Shown here piece by piece: positions 24,488-33,606 of a stretch of 60,162 nt of DNA; the first letter of the stretch is position 1, and each line of letters opens with the position of its first letter. The stretch comes from an uncultured Collinsella sp. (GTDB taxonomy: Bacteria > Actinomycetota > Coriobacteriia > Coriobacteriales > Coriobacteriaceae): the NCBI GenBank assembly GCA_905199225.1, contig CAJKFS010000010.1:1-60162 (forward strand), read 5' to 3'. The position numbers and the translations under genes are program-made. The notes below the pieces were generated by a model. The model saw only the letters and a list, made by a program, of their open reading frames with translations, did no database searches and was not told the origin of the DNA.

Positions 24488-24964
24488 ATGGCAGAGGCGA
24501 ACGAACCCACACAAGCACCAGGAGCAGAAGGCGGAGATGGCGCCAACCAGGAGCCGCCCGTCGACTACAAGGCGCTGTACGAGGCCGAGAAGAAGCACTC
24601 GCGCGAGTGGGAGAAGAAGGCAAAGGCCAACAGAACCGCAGCGGCGGCGCTTGAGGAGGCCAACAACGCGAACAAGACAGCCGAAGACCAGATCGCCGAC
24701 CTCAAGAAGAGGCTCGACGACAAGGAGAAGGAAGAGAAGCGGTCGAAGATCGCGGCCAAGGTCGCGCAGGAGAAGGGCGTGCCGGCGAGCCTGATCGTCG
24801 GCGACGACGAGGAAAGCATGTCCAAGTGGGCAGACGACATGCTCGCCGCGTTCAAGAAGCCGCCCGCGCCCAAGGTCGAGAAGCCGGGAAGCTTCCCGAA
24901 GCCGGGCGACGGCGACAAATCGGAGCTGCGCGACTTCACGCGCCAGCTTCTCGGTAACAACTAG
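24488..24964 (+). CDS. Capsid scaffolding protein
   Basis: Predicted 158-aa, highly charged protein with a coiled-coil core (YEAEKKHSREWEKKAKANRT, then AEDQIADLKKRLDDKEKEEK) and a proline-rich acidic tail. Composition, length and position directly before the major capsid gene fit DUF4355-type scaffolds that guide procapsid assembly. Confidence 0.85.
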   Translation: MAEANEPTQAPGAEGGDGANQEPPVDYKALYEAEKKHSREWEKKAKANRTAAAALEEANNANKTAEDQIADLKKRLDDKEKEEKRSKIAAKVAQEKGVPASLIVGDDEESMSKWADDMLAAFKKPPAPKVEKPGSFPKPGDGDKSELRDFTRQLLGNN

Positions 24965-24983
24965 AGACAAGTAAGGAGCCGAA

Positions 24984-25862
24984 ATGGCTAACGACACCAG
25001 CAAGGTCAAGCTCCCGCACAAGGTAGTGACCTCCATCATCAACAAGGCGAAGGACACCTCCACCATCGCGGCGCTGTCCCCCAGCACCCCGCAGACGTTC
25101 TCCGACACCACCTACATCGTGTTCAACCCGACAACCGAGGCCGAGGTAGTTGCGGAGGGCGCGAAGAAGAGCGGTTCCGAGGTCTCCACCACGCCGATCG
25201 TCGCAAAGCGCGTGAAGGTAGTCACGACCACACGCGTCTCCGACGAGCTGCGCTGGGCCGACGAGGACAACCAGCTTGAGATCGTGACCAACATCATCGC
25301 CGACCAGACCGCCGCGATCGGCCGAGCGCTCGACTACGTGGTCTACCACGCCGTGTCCCCCAAGACGGGCACCGCGCTCGATGGCTACACCGCGCTCACC
25401 GCAGGGGCCAACGCCGTAACCGCCTCGGCATCCGCAGTCGACGACATCGACGCGCTGGCCGACGCGCTTATCGACTACGACATCAACGGTTTCGCGCTCT
25501 CCCGCAAGTTCGCCGCAGACCTCCGCAAGCTGCGCATTCCCGCCACCGGCCAGCGCCTCTACCCGGAGATCCCGCTGTCCCTCAACGTCGGCAACATCGA
25601 CGGCATCCCCGCCGCGACCTCCGGCACCGTCAACGGTCGCCGCTGCAAGATCGACCCGAAGGTGGCGGGCATCATGGGCGACTTCTCCACCATCAAGTGG
25701 GGCATGGTGCGCGACATGACCTCCGAGATCATCGAGTACGGCGACCCCGACAACACCGGTCAGGACCTGAAGGGATACAACCAGGTCGCGTACCGCACCG
25801 AGGCAGTCCTTGCCTACGCGGTTCTCGACCCCAAGGCCTTCGCCATCCTGAAGACGGCCTAG
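24984..25862 (+). CDS. Major capsid protein (HK97 fold)
   Basis: Predicted 292-aa protein starting MANDTSKVKLPHKVVTSIIN. The phage capsid pattern is clear: FNPTTEAEVVAEGAKKSGSE (E-loop region), VVTTTRVSDELRWADEDNQL and the C-terminal ILKTA. It forms the icosahedral shell. AGGAG precedes the ATG. Confidence 0.92.
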   Translation: MANDTSKVKLPHKVVTSIINKAKDTSTIAALSPSTPQTFSDTTYIVFNPTTEAEVVAEGAKKSGSEVSTTPIVAKRVKVVTTTRVSDELRWADEDNQLEIVTNIIADQTAAIGRALDYVVYHAVSPKTGTALDGYTALTAGANAVTASASAVDDIDALADALIDYDINGFALSRKFAADLRKLRIPATGQRLYPEIPLSLNVGNIDGIPAATSGTVNGRRCKIDPKVAGIMGDFSTIKWGMVRDMTSEIIEYGDPDNTGQDLKGYNQVAYRTEAVLAYAVLDPKAFAILKTA

Positions 25863-25874
25863 GGGGCGGTAACC

Positions 25875-26156
25875 ATGGCGAACCTTGTGCAGAAGTTCAT
25901 CGTCGAGGACGCATCCAAGGCATCCCCGATCCTCCCGCAGCACGTCTGCTTCGTGACCGCCGACGGCGAGCCTGTCGGCATCTCCAAACAGGCCGCAAAC
26001 CCTGGTGCGAACCCGACCATCGCCAAGGTGGTCAAGTGCCTCGTCGACGCTGGCGTGATGGCCGCGACCTCCGAGGCATCCGAGCAGAAGGCCGGCGAGA
26101 ATGCCGCGAAGCCGGTTGACTCCGGCAAGGCCGAAGAGCCTGCCAGCGAGGAGTAG
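25875..26156 (+). CDS. Head-associated small protein
   Basis: Predicted 93-aa protein with a beta-rich first half (FIVEDASKASPILPQHVCFV) and a disordered Ala/Glu-rich tail. Position right after the major capsid gene suggests a capsid decoration or head fibre-type protein. Not recognised precisely. Confidence 0.6.
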   Translation: MANLVQKFIVEDASKASPILPQHVCFVTADGEPVGISKQAANPGANPTIAKVVKCLVDAGVMAATSEASEQKAGENAAKPVDSGKAEEPASEE

Positions 26157-26160
26157 GCGC

Positions 26161-26559
26161 ATGGAGCCGCTAGCGACCATCGAAGACTATAGGGCGAGGT
26201 ACGGCGACCCGACTGACGAGGCACGCGCCGCGACCCTGCTCTCAGACGCGTCAGACCTGCTCATGAGCGCTTACGAATCAAACGTGGGCGACTACGAGCG
26301 CGGCAAGGTAGCCGCCTTCGACCGATCTGCCGCAGCGGTGTGCTGCCTCGTGGTCAACAGGGTCTTGTCTGCGCCAGCAGCTCTGGCGGGTGCCATGCAG
26401 TACAGCCAGGGCGCAGGCGGCTACACGGCCAGCGTGTCGTACGGGTCTGCCCTCGGCGAAATGTACCTGGGAAAGACGGAGCTGAAGCGCCTCGGGCTGC
26501 TCGACCAGCGCATCGGGGCGCTCCAACCGGTTGGGAGTGATGCCGAATGGGACTCATAA
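26161..26559 (+). CDS. Head-tail connector protein (gp15/gp6-like)
   Basis: Predicted 132-aa protein, helical, starting MEPLATIEDYRARYGDPTDE with AATLLSDASDLLMSA, as in phage adaptor proteins that sit below the portal. It overlaps the next gene. Confidence 0.8.
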   Translation: MEPLATIEDYRARYGDPTDEARAATLLSDASDLLMSAYESNVGDYERGKVAAFDRSAAAVCCLVVNRVLSAPAALAGAMQYSQGAGGYTASVSYGSALGEMYLGKTELKRLGLLDQRIGALQPVGSDAEWDS

Positions 26560-26885
26560 GCACCGAATCGGTGACGGTCACAACACCAGTGGTCGACTTC
26601 GATTCGCTCGGCGAGCCTATCGAGCGCGGCAGCGTGAACACCGCCATAGAGGGCGTGGTCGTGTGCCCGGGGGCCACGTCGGAACTCGACGCATCGCGCC
26701 CCGATGGCACTGAGGTCGCCTACACGCTGTGTTTCCCCAAGAGCTTCACCGCATCGCTCAAGGGGTGCCGCGTGAACGTTCGAGGCACCGAGTACCGCGT
26801 CATAGGCGACCCGCAGCGCTACGACCCGGAAAACACCCCAGGCGATTGGAACCTCACCGTGGAAGTGGGGCGCACCGATGGCTAA
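26547..26885 (+). CDS. Head closure protein
   Basis: Predicted 112-aa beta-rich protein (SVTVTTPVVDFDSLGEPIER, then VNVRGTEYRVIGDPQRYDPE). The RVIGDP.RY pattern and position are typical of SPP1 gp16/HK97 gp7-like stoppers that close the head after packaging. Confidence 0.75.
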   Translation: MGLISTESVTVTTPVVDFDSLGEPIERGSVNTAIEGVVVCPGATSELDASRPDGTEVAYTLCFPKSFTASLKGCRVNVRGTEYRVIGDPQRYDPENTPGDWNLTVEVGRTDG

Positions 26886-27168
26886 GTGCAAGGTGAAGTT
26901 CGAGTGGAAGGGCTGGAAGCGCGGCGGCTATGCCGAGGTTATGAACTCAGGCGCGGTGCAAACGCTTCTTAAGAAGAAGGCAGACGCCGCAGCGGCATCG
27001 TGCAACTCGTCCTTCTCCCGGCACCCCGGCGAGGGTGCCGGCTACATAGTCCGCAAGTTCAAGGGCAAGCTCGCAAACGGCTTCGTGGTTACCACGGCGA
27101 CTCCGCACGCCCATGCGAGCGAGCGCAAGCACAACCGCCTCAGATCCATGTTCGGAGGCGGTGAGTGA
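26878..27168 (+). CDS. HK97 gp10-like tail-joining protein
   Basis: Predicted 96-aa basic protein (KVKFEWKGWKRGGYAEVMNS; TTATPHAHASERKHNRL). The TPHAHAxE-like ending and place between closure and tail terminator fit gp10-like head-tail joining proteins. Confidence 0.75.
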   Translation: MAKCKVKFEWKGWKRGGYAEVMNSGAVQTLLKKKADAAAASCNSSFSRHPGEGAGYIVRKFKGKLANGFVVTTATPHAHASERKHNRLRSMFGGGE

Positions 27169-27509
27169 TGGACGTGGAGCGCATGGTGGCGCAGCGGCTC
27201 ATGGACGAGACCGGCATCGAGGCCGTGCTCGACGTACCAGCTGACAGGCCCAGCGAGTTCATATCGGTGTCGCAGACCGGATCTAGCCGCAGCGGCTGCA
27301 TCAACCGTGTGCAGCTCGTGGCGCAGTCATGGGCGAAGACCCGCAGACGCGCCGCAGAGATCGCCGAAGCCGTGGAGCACGCAGTGCCGAGTCTCATGGA
27401 CGAGGAGTGCGTGTTCGAGGCCACGTGCGGAGACACGTACCGCTGGGACGACCCAGACAGCCGCCAGCGCCGATACCAGACCAACGTAAACGTAACCATT
27501 TGCGAATAG
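27168..27509 (+). CDS. Tail terminator protein
   Basis: Predicted 113-aa protein (MDVERMVAQRLMDETGIEAV, VPADRPSEFISVSQTG). Mixed alpha/beta pattern and location before the major tail protein fit the tail terminator that stops tube growth. ATG 27168 overlaps the previous stop. Confidence 0.75.
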   Translation: MDVERMVAQRLMDETGIEAVLDVPADRPSEFISVSQTGSSRSGCINRVQLVAQSWAKTRRRAAEIAEAVEHAVPSLMDEECVFEATCGDTYRWDDPDSRQRRYQTNVNVTICE

Positions 27510-27517
27510 GAGCCAAC

Positions 27518-28093
27518 ATGGCACTTTTCAAGAAAAACGAGACCAAGAACGTCTCGTCCACCAAGGGCGTGAAGGGCGGATACATCTTCGTGGCTCCGGC
27601 CGGCACCACCCTCCCCACAGACATCAAGACCAATCTCGCCGAAGCCTTCCTCAATCTCGGCTTCATCTCCGAGGATGGCTACACCGAGTCCGAGGAGACC
27701 GACGCCAACGAGCTGAAGGATATGAACGGCGACCTCATGGACTCCGCCACGACCTCGCGCGTGGAGTCTGCGAAGCTCACGCTCGCGGAGATCAAGGCGC
27801 AAACACTCAAGGTCATGTATGGCGCCGAAAACGTGACCGACCTCGATGGCGTTATCACCGTCGAGCACAACGGCAACAAGGACGAGGCGTGGTCGATCGT
27901 GCTCGAACTCGTGCTCAAGAACGGTCGCCGCTGGCGCAAGGTCGTGCCCTCCGCCAAGTTATCCGAGCTTGACGACCTCAAGCTCGCGGTGAGCGAGATC
28001 GCCGGGCGTCAGATCACGCTCAAGTACCTGGTCGATAGCGACGGAAACACCTGCTACGACTACATCGAGTCGACCGAAACCGCCAGCGCCTAG
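27518..28093 (+). CDS. Major tail tube protein
   Basis: Predicted 191-aa protein (MALFKKNETKNVSSTKGVKG). It contains GYIFVAPAGTTLPTDIKTNL and FISEDGYTESEETDANELKD, a pattern typical of siphophage tail tube proteins. AGGAG precedes the ATG. It polymerises into the tail tube around the tape measure. Confidence 0.88.
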   Translation: MALFKKNETKNVSSTKGVKGGYIFVAPAGTTLPTDIKTNLAEAFLNLGFISEDGYTESEETDANELKDMNGDLMDSATTSRVESAKLTLAEIKAQTLKVMYGAENVTDLDGVITVEHNGNKDEAWSIVLELVLKNGRRWRKVVPSAKLSELDDLKLAVSEIAGRQITLKYLVDSDGNTCYDYIESTETASA

Positions 28094-28104
28094 GAGGAAT
28101 GCAG

Positions 28105-28748
28105 ATGACCGAGATCAAGTTTTCCGTCGACGGCGTTGACGGCGAGTTCGCCGCAGACCTCGACGAGTTGAAGTCCTACAAGACTGTGAAGCAGTTCGCC
28201 CGAAGCGAAACCGACCCGGCGGGGATGATGGACGCCATGGAGCGCATCTTCATGGGCCGCGACGAGGAGTACATCGAAGCGCTCGGAGGCACCTCCTACG
28301 ACATGCGCCGCCTGTGCGACGCGGCATTCGAGGCTGCAAAGGCAAAAAACTAATAGGCTTCGCCAGCGACCTCGAGAACAGGCGCGGCGAAGCGATAGCA
28401 GACTTCCAGCAGTTCTACGGCATAGCCCTGCCATTGGATGGAGCGCCCGAAGACCTCGATCGAATGGCGCTTCTCTGGCAGCACCTCCCCGACAACTCGC
28501 GCCTCGCCAAGGCGCAGTACCCGCAACTCAGGTGGAGCACGACCGACTACATGCTCTGGCGTATCGAGCACCAGCTTCGGTGCATCGCCTGGGGCATGGC
28601 CGACAAGAAGGACAGGAGCGCGGAGCCTCCCGAGCCTATCAAGACGCCGGCGCAGCTCGCAGAGCTTGAGCGCCACCGCGCGAACGCGCTGGAAGCCAAG
28701 GAAGAGATAGACAAGATCCTGGGGATAGGAGGGGAAGATGGCGACTAG
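28105..28748 (+). CDS. Tail assembly chaperones G and G-T (programmed -1 frameshift)
   Basis: The zero-frame product (28105-28353, 82 aa) ends AFEAAKAKN at a TAA. The overlapping frame continues as KLIGFASDLENRRGEAIADF to 28748. The heptamer A-AAA-AAC at 28344-28350 sits in the correct register for a -1 slip, giving a G-T fusion of 214 aa as in lambda. ATG 28105 (MTEIKFSVDG) has AGGAGG seven bases upstream; the ATG at 28099 is too close to it. Both forms help load the tape measure. Confidence 0.88.
28344..28350 (+). promoter_or_regulatory. -1 ribosomal frameshift slippery site
   Basis: The heptamer AAAAAAC lies immediately before the zero-frame TAA with codons GCA-AAA-AAC. Slippage to AAA-AAA joins the two tail-chaperone frames exactly. 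Confidence 0.88.
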
Positions 28749-31293
28749 TGTCGGGTCGGCCTATGTGTCCTTGATGCCGTCGATGGATGGCTTCGCGAGC
28801 AAAATCGGCAAGGAGTTCGGCAGCCAGGGCAACGCCGCAGGCAAGGCCTTCGGCGACTCCATGACCGTCGGCATCGACGGCGGGGCCAAGAAGTCCTCGG
28901 GCATCCTGACAGGGCTTGGAACCGTAGCCAAGGGCGTCGCCACTGCGGCGGTGGCCGGGTTCACAGCGCTCACAGGGGCCGTGACCGCGATTGGCGGCGC
29001 GGCCCTTTCCGCATATGCAGACTACGAACAGCTGGTTGGCGGCGTCGACACCCTGTTCGGCTCCGCGTCGCAGACACTGCAAGGTTATGCCGCAGAGGCA
29101 TACAAGACATGCGGAATGTCCGCCAACCAGTACATGACGCAGGCCACGAGCTTCGCGGCCTCGCTCGTCTCGTCGTGCAGCGGCGATGTCGCCAAGGCGG
29201 CTGACTACGCGAACATGGCCATGGGCGACATGTCGGACAACGTGAACAAGATGGGTTCCGACATGACAGACGTGCAGAACGCCTACCAAGGCTTTGCGAA
29301 GCAGAACTACGCGATGTTGGACAACTTGAAGCTCGGCTACGGCGGCACGCAGGCTGAGATGAAGCGCCTTATCGCCGATGCCAACAAGCTGCGCCAGGAG
29401 CAGGGCAAGAACGCCGACCTCACGATCGACAGCTATGCCGATGTGGTCGAGGCCATCCATACCGTGCAGGAGAACATGGGCATCACCGGCACCACCGCCA
29501 AGGAGGCCGCTACCACGATCAGCGGCTCCATCGGCATGGCGAAGGCCGCGTGGGAGAACTTCATCACCGGACTCGGGCGCGACGACATCGACTTCTCGCA
29601 GCTCACGCAGCAGCTGCTTGAGTCGATCGGCGCGGTAGCTACGAACGTGGCTCCGAGGGTTGCGCAGATCGGCAAGGGAATCGTCGAGGCGTTCCCGGTT
29701 GTGCTGTCTGGCCTTGGCCCAGTCCTTGGCCCAGTGCTCTCGGAAGCGCTCGCGACTGCTTGGAACATCGCCGTAGGAGCCTTGGCTGAGCTTGGCATAC
29801 AGCTGCCGACAGTCGACGCTTCCCAGATAACGGGGGCGTTCCAAGCGATCGCCGACGCTGCGGCATCCGTCGTAGGCACGTGCAAGTCCGCTTTCGGGAA
29901 GCTTGGCGAGCAGATACCGGGCATCTGGGACACCATCGTCTCGACTATTGGCGGAGCCGTGACGACGATCATCTCGGCGGTGTCGCCGTTCGTGACGTAC
30001 TTCGCATCGCAGATGCTGCCCGCCATCGCGTCATTTGCATCTGGCGCAGTCGGCGCGTTCAGCGCCGTGCGGCCTGTCATAGAGCAGCTTGGCTCGACGC
30101 TGCTGAACGTCGGCCAGGCCATCCTGCCCGTGCTACACAACGCCTTCGCGATGATCGTCCCGATCATTTCGCAGGTCATCGGCGTCGCCATGCAGCTTTT
30201 CGCTGCGGTAAGCCCGCTCGTGTCGCAGGTGGGCGCTGCGCTCATGCCGGCAATCACGTCTATCGGCACGGCGCTCGCAAACCTCGCCAACGCCGTGCTG
30301 CCGATATTGGCTAGCGGCATGCAGATAGTGCTCTCCGTGGCTCAGATGCTCATACCGGTAATCCAGACAGTGCTGTCTGTAGTTGGTTCAATCGTGTCCG
30401 TCGTGATAACGGTGGCAAGCCAGGTGATCTCGGTCGTGGTAAACGCCGCATCAGTCGTAGCCTCGGCCATTGGCCTCGTCATGTCGGTCGTGAGCGGCCT
30501 CGTGACTGCGGTTACCACGTTCATCGGCTCGATCGTATCCGTTGTCGGCGGCGGGATAGCTACCGTGGTCGCCGCCGTTTCAGGCGGTGTGAACGCGGTA
30601 GTGGCGTTCGTCGGCTCGCTGGTGTCCTCAGCGCTCTCGCTCGTGTCCGGCCTCGTCTCCTCGATCGCCGGGTACTTCTCGACCATGGTGTCTACGATGG
30701 CGAACGCGGCGCAGCAGGTGTACGCGGCAGTGACGGGTGCCTTCTCGGCGCTCGTCGGCGCTGTGTCTGGCCATATCGGGAGCCTCATGAACACCATTTC
30801 CAGCATCCCCGGCCAGGTAATGGGCTTCTTCGCAGGCGCTGGGTCGTGGCTCGTCGGTTCCGGTCGCGCGTTGATCAACGGCTTCACGCAGGGCATCCAG
30901 AACGCAATCGGCGGCGCCCTTTCCGCCGTGTCCGGCGCCGTCTCGCAGATCCGCTCGTTCTTCCCGTTCTCGCCCGCAAAGCGCGGCCCATTCAGCGGCC
31001 ACGGTTATACAACCTACTCGGGCAAGGCGCTCATGGAGGGATGGGCCGAGGGCATCGGCAGCGGCACGGGGGCGGTCAACTCCGCCATCACGTCGGCGCT
31101 AGCCTCCGCGAGCTCGCTTATCGGCTCGGGCATCACGGTCGCTCCGTCGGTTGCCGTTGCCGGGGCAGGTGCCGCCGGCACGACCTACAACGTCACGGTC
31201 AATGGAGGAAGTGTAAACGCAGACCAGCGGATCATGCAGGCGGTTGACGTTCTGGTCTCCGCAGCCAAGCGGTCCGCAGGGTCGGGAAGGTAG
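28738..31293 (+). CDS. Tape measure protein
   Basis: Predicted 851-aa protein, the longest in the prophage. The N-terminus (SVGSAYVSLMPSMDGFASKI) and TMP motifs (MSANQYMTQATSFAASLVSS) are typical. The middle and C-terminal parts have many hydrophobic, Ala/Val/Ser-rich helical segments (about residues 400-660) that may insert in the host membrane. It sets tail length and helps DNA entry. Confidence 0.93.
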   Translation: MATSVGSAYVSLMPSMDGFASKIGKEFGSQGNAAGKAFGDSMTVGIDGGAKKSSGILTGLGTVAKGVATAAVAGFTALTGAVTAIGGAALSAYADYEQLVGGVDTLFGSASQTLQGYAAEAYKTCGMSANQYMTQATSFAASLVSSCSGDVAKAADYANMAMGDMSDNVNKMGSDMTDVQNAYQGFAKQNYAMLDNLKLGYGGTQAEMKRLIADANKLRQEQGKNADLTIDSYADVVEAIHTVQENMGITGTTAKEAATTISGSIGMAKAAWENFITGLGRDDIDFSQLTQQLLESIGAVATNVAPRVAQIGKGIVEAFPVVLSGLGPVLGPVLSEALATAWNIAVGALAELGIQLPTVDASQITGAFQAIADAAASVVGTCKSAFGKLGEQIPGIWDTIVSTIGGAVTTIISAVSPFVTYFASQMLPAIASFASGAVGAFSAVRPVIEQLGSTLLNVGQAILPVLHNAFAMIVPIISQVIGVAMQLFAAVSPLVSQVGAALMPAITSIGTALANLANAVLPILASGMQIVLSVAQMLIPVIQTVLSVVGSIVSVVITVASQVISVVVNAASVVASAIGLVMSVVSGLVTAVTTFIGSIVSVVGGGIATVVAAVSGGVNAVVAFVGSLVSSALSLVSGLVSSIAGYFSTMVSTMANAAQQVYAAVTGAFSALVGAVSGHIGSLMNTISSIPGQVMGFFAGAGSWLVGSGRALINGFTQGIQNAIGGALSAVSGAVSQIRSFFPFSPAKRGPFSGHGYTTYSGKALMEGWAEGIGSGTGAVNSAITSALASASSLIGSGITVAPSVAVAGAGAAGTTYNVTVNGGSVNADQRIMQAVDVLVSAAKRSAGSGR

Positions 31294-31296
31294 CCA

Positions 31297-33606
31297 ATGG
31301 GAACCTATACAAGGGAGATTCAGATCGCGGGGCGCAACCGCTGGTATTGCGGCTATATCTCCGTTGACGGCGTGAGCACGGTCAACGACACCACCTCGCG
31401 CATAACAATCACCGCCGCGATCGACGACAAGTATGCGGCACAGTACGGCACGCACTACGACGTGATCGTGAACGGCATCACCTACAGGTCGCGCGACGTG
31501 CTGCTCAACAACTACGGGAATTGGGCCACGCGCGACGCCGTGACCTTCACCGTGGACGTCGGGCGCGGGGCCAGCGGCTGGAACTGCTCCGTGCAGATCC
31601 ACGTCTACGGCAAGACGTACAACAACTACTACGGCAGCGCCGGCGGAGATGCCTGGGCAACAGAGTACGCTTGGATTCCCCAGCGCGGGTACTCGCAACC
31701 GCATCCGCCCAAGAACCCGAAGCTGGCCCGCGTTTCCGACACATCCCACAAGATCACGTGGGACGTCGACTACACGGGCATGGACGGCGCGTACCCCTGG
31801 GCTGGCGTGTATGTAGACCGCCGCACCGACGACGGCTCATGGGTGAACATCGCCGACGTCTCGTGGGACGTGACCAACTACACCGACAACTCGACGACCG
31901 CAGGACACAAGTACGAGTACCGCCTTTGCGCCCACGGCCCGGGCGGCAACTCCACGCACGTCTCGTGCGGAACCACGTACACAACTCCGTCGGCACCTTC
32001 GCGCATCGATGCCATCAAGGCCGGCGCGTCCGAGGTGACGCTGCGCGTCTACGGGGCGTGGTGGTACGCCAGCGCATGGGATGTTCAGCGATCAGGCGAC
32101 GACGGGAATACGTGGGCGGCGGTCTCGACCACCACCGAGGGCGAAGACCCCGCATGGGTAGACCTGCACGACACCTCCGCGCCTGCCGGCACGATCGTCT
32201 ACCGCGTCAGGGCCAAGCGCGGTAGCCTAACGTCTTCGTGGGTCGAATCGAATTCCGTGACCACGATCACGCCGCCTCTCGCACCGAAGGTCACCGCCGA
32301 CCATGTTGCGCCAACGGGGTCGGCAGCATCCTTCTCGTGGGTGCCCAACCACCCCGACGGCTCGGCGCAGTCCGCCGCGCAACTTGAGCTCGTCGGCAGC
32401 GAGACGATAACGAAGTCGTACACGACCGAGAAAAGCGCATCGGTCACACTCACGAAGGGAAGTTGGAAAGCTCGCGTTCGCACGAAGGGACTGCACGCCG
32501 ATTGGGGCGCTTGGTCTGGCTATGCGGCGATAACGGTCGCCGACTACCCGCAGTGCTGGGTCGCCTCCCCCGCTACCGACGGCATGCTCGTCGATGCGGT
32601 GCCGCTCACGGTGCAAGTCGCCGCAACCGACGAAACTGGCATCGCGCAGGCAACGCTCACGCTCGCAGAGGTCGGCGGCGCGACGGTCGCCACGGCAGAC
32701 GTCACGAACCTGAAGCCCGTGAGTTTCGGCAGCTACGCCACCATACGCAACGGCATCGACTATCTGCTCATGCTCACGGTCAAGGGCGGCTCCGGCCTGT
32801 CCAAGACGGCCATGCGCCGCTTCAAGACGCACTGGGCGGAACCGGCCATCCCAGACGTGTCGCTGTCGTACGACGATGCGCTGGCGTGTCACGTGAAGGT
32901 GCGCAACGGCCTCTCGTCATACGAGATCGAGCAGACCACGCTCGTAGGCCCCATGACGGTCGACGAGGTGAGCAATGAGCTTTCCATGCTAGGCACGATC
33001 ACAGTCGATGGTGACGCGCTGGTGCTCGGCAACGCCTCCCGCTGCTCCGCCTTCACGGTGGAGCGCGTGGCGTACGGCGGCGATGCCGTCATAGCATCCG
33101 GCGTGCTTGACTCCCAAGAGACGATCGACCGCGTGCCGCCGCTAAACACCGACTACGAGTACAAGGTCACCGGGTACGCCGACAACGGCACCTCGTCGCA
33201 GACCGTGACCGATGCCAACGTGTTCGCGCACGGGATGGCGCTTAACTTCGGCCAGGATGCATCGACCGTGCTTGTGCTCGACTACAACGGCGACTACTCG
33301 ACAAGCTCTCAGCGATCCGTAGAGACATACCACTTCGCCGATGGCGGCGAGAACGGCGACCTGCCCATTTCGTACATGCTCGACGAGCTGAACAAAAAGA
33401 CCTCGCTCTCATGGGAGATGAAGCGCGACGGCCACGACAGGTACATACGGATTATGGACGAGCAGTGGAGGGGATGGTGGCGCGGACATGCGGGCGAACG
33501 CGCATACGGCCCCATGGACTTCGATATGTCTGTGAAGGGTGCAGGCATCTGGAAGGGTTCGGCCAACGTCACGCACAACGTCTTCGAGGAGCCGATAAAT
33601 GGCTGA
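31297..33606 (+). CDS. Tail protein with fibronectin type III-like domains
   Basis: Predicted 769-aa structural protein. After an N-terminal beta domain (REIQIAGRNRWYCGYISVDG) several Ig/Fn3-like repeats follow, e.g. PPKNPKLARVSDTSHKITWD, TPSAPSRIDAIKAGASEVTL and PPLAPKVTADHVAPTGSAAS. These modules bind surface sugars. It lies where distal tail proteins are encoded. Confidence 0.85.
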   Translation: MGTYTREIQIAGRNRWYCGYISVDGVSTVNDTTSRITITAAIDDKYAAQYGTHYDVIVNGITYRSRDVLLNNYGNWATRDAVTFTVDVGRGASGWNCSVQIHVYGKTYNNYYGSAGGDAWATEYAWIPQRGYSQPHPPKNPKLARVSDTSHKITWDVDYTGMDGAYPWAGVYVDRRTDDGSWVNIADVSWDVTNYTDNSTTAGHKYEYRLCAHGPGGNSTHVSCGTTYTTPSAPSRIDAIKAGASEVTLRVYGAWWYASAWDVQRSGDDGNTWAAVSTTTEGEDPAWVDLHDTSAPAGTIVYRVRAKRGSLTSSWVESNSVTTITPPLAPKVTADHVAPTGSAASFSWVPNHPDGSAQSAAQLELVGSETITKSYTTEKSASVTLTKGSWKARVRTKGLHADWGAWSGYAAITVADYPQCWVASPATDGMLVDAVPLTVQVAATDETGIAQATLTLAEVGGATVATADVTNLKPVSFGSYATIRNGIDYLLMLTVKGGSGLSKTAMRRFKTHWAEPAIPDVSLSYDDALACHVKVRNGLSSYEIEQTTLVGPMTVDEVSNELSMLGTITVDGDALVLGNASRCSAFTVERVAYGGDAVIASGVLDSQETIDRVPPLNTDYEYKVTGYADNGTSSQTVTDANVFAHGMALNFGQDASTVLVLDYNGDYSTSSQRSVETYHFADGGENGDLPISYMLDELNKKTSLSWEMKRDGHDRYIRIMDEQWRGWWRGHAGERAYGPMDFDMSVKGAGIWKGSANVTHNVFEEPING

